Below are positions 62,667-64,000 of a DNA stretch of 64,000 nt, one piece after another. The translations under genes were made by a program, and so were the position numbers. Position 1 is the stretch's first letter. Each line of letters opens with the position of its first letter. This stretch comes from Calothrix sp. PCC 6303 (GTDB lineage: Bacteria > Cyanobacteriota > Cyanobacteriia > Cyanobacteriales > Nostocaceae), in contig NC_019751.1 in assembly GCF_000317435.1 (NCBI RefSeq), positions 1,550,001 through 1,614,000 of the forward strand. Direction: 5' to 3'. The notes under the pieces are model-generated. The model was not told the DNA's origin, did no database searches, and saw nothing but the letters and a program-made list of their open reading frames with translations.

Positions 62667-64000
62667 TACGCAGCTAACGCCTCATTCAACTCATCCAAAA
62701 TATCCATTAAATCATTCCCAAACAACTGATAACCCTGAAACGCTTCCTGTGGCATTTCCTGTAAATCCTCTGGCTCAATCCTCATACTGGTGGCAATATG
62801 CTCCTTAATCTTTTCCAACCACCCCACCTGCTGTGAGGTAAACTCTTTTGTTGCTAACCACTGCTGAAATTTCTCCTCAACTGTCACCGCGTAGGGTTCT
62901 AACGTCTCCGTTTCCCCCATCGCAAAGCGTACCAGAGAAATGATATCTGTCAACAGCTTTTGCACCCCAGCACCCCTGACTTTATCCGCTTGCAACTGGG
63001 CATAAGCTTGCCATAACTTCTCTGTTGTCAAGTTGCAGGGTGGACGTTCTAGGGCATTCGCTAACTGCTTAATCTGCTCGTAGGTTAACCGTCGCTGTCC
63101 GTAGGGCTGATTATACAGGATTTGCAGCGCGGTAATTTCATCCTTCTTCGCGGCGACAAACTCCTGAAAGCTCTCCACTGTCCCCATTACCTTATCCCTG
63201 GCAGTTGTATCAAACCCGGCTTGTAAAACTTTATCCTGGCTGACTACATCAATAATTTGGTCGTTGTCCTTCTTACTTTCATAAATTTCATCAAGTAGCT
63301 GGCGAAATTGAGGATTATCAAAGGGTTCGCAAGCTTGATTAATCAATTCCTCTGCTGCTGCTTCCTGCTGCTGTTCGGTGGGATTTTCGGTTTTAAATGT
63401 TTCCTCGGCTTTAGCGATTTGGTTGTCTAAATCTAAAGCAGTGAGTATATCTTTAGTAATTTGCCGCATAGATTTACCCCCAGTAAAGGATTCTAACTGA
63501 GTGCGATCGCTTGGGGTTAATTTCTGATCTAACCGCGCTAATCTTCCCGCTAATGACATCAACGTGTCTTCATCCCGTTGATCTAAAGCTATTGCTTGTA
63601 ATAATTTATCAAAGGTAACGCTGCGTTTACGCTCCAAAGGGCGAGAATCTGTTTTATCTGCCTCGCATACCCCCACTGCATCAACAATAATAAACTGTTC
63701 CTTAACTCCCGCGTCGGGTGTCACCGCTTGAAAATCCGTATAGTTAATCGTGCGGGTTCCCCTTCCTTTCATTTGCTCAAAATAAGTCCGCGATTTGACG
63801 TTCCGCATAAACAGTAGACATTCGAGGGGTTTAATATCCGTCCCCGTGGAAATCATATCAACAGTTACCGCAATCCGGGGATTGTAGGAATTACGAAAAC
63901 TAGCAATTAAATTTTCAGTTTTTTCACCTGTAGTGCGATAAGTAATTTTTTTACAAAACTCGTTCCCTTTGCCGAATTCTTCCCGCACAATTCGCACAAT
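62666..64000 (-). CDS. hsdR: type I restriction endonuclease subunit HsdR, C-terminal part
   Basis: Motor subunit of the type I enzyme, cut by the window edge. Visible are the second helicase half: AVTVDMISTGTDIKPLECLL (motif V), FEQMKGRGTR (motif VI with the Arg finger), and the EcoEI-type C-terminal domain (LRQITKDILTAL-like MRQITKDILTALDLDNQIA, LTYEQIKQLANALERPPCNL, YQLFGNDLMDILDELNEALA). The nuclease and first helicase half lie outside. It is first in the minus-strand order hsdR-hsdS-58238 gene, translationally coupled to hsdS. Confidence 0.92.
   Translation of the reverse strand: MVRIVREEFGKGNEFCKKITYRTTGEKTENLIASFRNSYNPRIAVTVDMISTGTDIKPLECLLFMRNVKSRTYFEQMKGRGTRTINYTDFQAVTPDAGVKEQFIIVDAVGVCEADKTDSRPLERKRSVTFDKLLQAIALDQRDEDTLMSLAGRLARLDQKLTPSDRTQLESFTGGKSMRQITKDILTALDLDNQIAKAEETFKTENPTEQQQEAAAEELINQACEPFDNPQFRQLLDEIYESKKDNDQIIDVVSQDKVLQAGFDTTARDKVMGTVESFQEFVAAKKDEITALQILYNQPYGQRRLTYEQIKQLANALERPPCNLTTEKLWQAYAQLQADKVRGAGVQKLLTDIISLVRFAMGETETLEPYAVTVEEKFQQWLATKEFTSQQVGWLEKIKEHIATSMRIEPEDLQEMPQEAFQGYQLFGNDLMDILDELNEALAA

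Noticed and set aside
41684-64000. Search for cas12k, a tracrRNA or a repeat-spacer array downstream of tniQ
   Set aside because: No frame of suitable size or RuvC-like motif and no repeat-spacer pattern seen in the remaining sequence.
1-64000. tRNA, rRNA, riboswitch or other structured RNA genes
   Set aside because: No tRNA-like cloverleaf or conserved rRNA segment was recognised by eye; small RNAs cannot be excluded without a covariance-model search.

Overview
The window comes from a filamentous, phycoerythrin-containing cyanobacterium, probably of the Nostocales type. Evidence: many HIP1 octamers (GCGATCGC), heptamer tandem repeats, a phycoerythrin linker/lyase/activator cluster (cpeC-D-x-S-T-R type), cyanobacterial DUF families, and a high load of STAND/CHAT/NACHT conflict genes and insertion sequences. 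No rRNA, tRNA or CRISPR array was seen.

Layout. 1-2.1 kb: end of a nitrate/bicarbonate-type ABC ATPase (nrtD/cmpD-like) and an ArsB/SLC13-type permease. 2.2-9.1 kb: a coiled-coil protein, a tight OmpA-domain / Ras-like GTPase / PAS-like operon, and a 1028-aa membrane protein built from seven internal repeats. 9.2-14.9 kb (minus strand): the phycoerythrin rod cluster, read from right to left as CpeC-like linker, CpeD-like linker, a CpcD-domain-only protein with a repeat tail, CpeS, CpeT, CpeR, then a linker with a coiled-coil C-terminus. 15.4-19.0 kb: a small helical protein and an NB-ARC/TPR protein sharing a terminal motif, separated by two MITEs. 19.0-27.1 kb: a toxin-antitoxin island (ParDE, broken HigB, RelE/Phd, HicA-like/DUF4365, broken and intact VapBC modules) with nested transposable elements and a fatty-acid-hydroxylase-family gene. 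27.4-33.5 kb: a giant AAA/TPR/CHAT protein divergent from an HTH/AAA protein. 33.7-38.1 kb: a secreted protein, a trypsin-like protease, a DUF3598 protein and a Rieske oxygenase. 38.2-41.7 kb: a Tn7-like transposition module (tnsB-tnsC-tniQ) of the type V-K CAST kind, with a clear left end but no cas12k in view. 41.9-45.1 kb: decayed material (5'-truncated WD40 protein, IS5-like remnant, second copy of the tniQ 3' end). 45.4-51.8 kb: an nSTAND1 sensor split by an IS1634-type element, followed by a CHAT (caspase-like) effector carrying the same RHIM-like motif. 51.9-64 kb: a type I restriction-modification locus (hsdM, hsdS, partial hsdR) holding an antisense nuclease-like/NACHT/WD40 gene, with hsdS broken by an ISAzo13-like element.

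How it fits together. The right two thirds reads as a defence island. Effector and sensor genes appear to be paired by short shared beta-rich motifs that resemble the amyloid signalling motifs described for bacterial NLR/effector pairs. Several modules are disabled (nSTAND1 by an IS, hsdS by an IS, HigB by a MITE, the giant CHAT by a Cys-to-Ser change, the WD40 gene by loss of its N-terminus), as expected where such systems are gained, paid for and lost. The sensor repeats (TPR, 40-aa helical, WD40) are nearly identical in tandem, which suggests ongoing repeat turnover.
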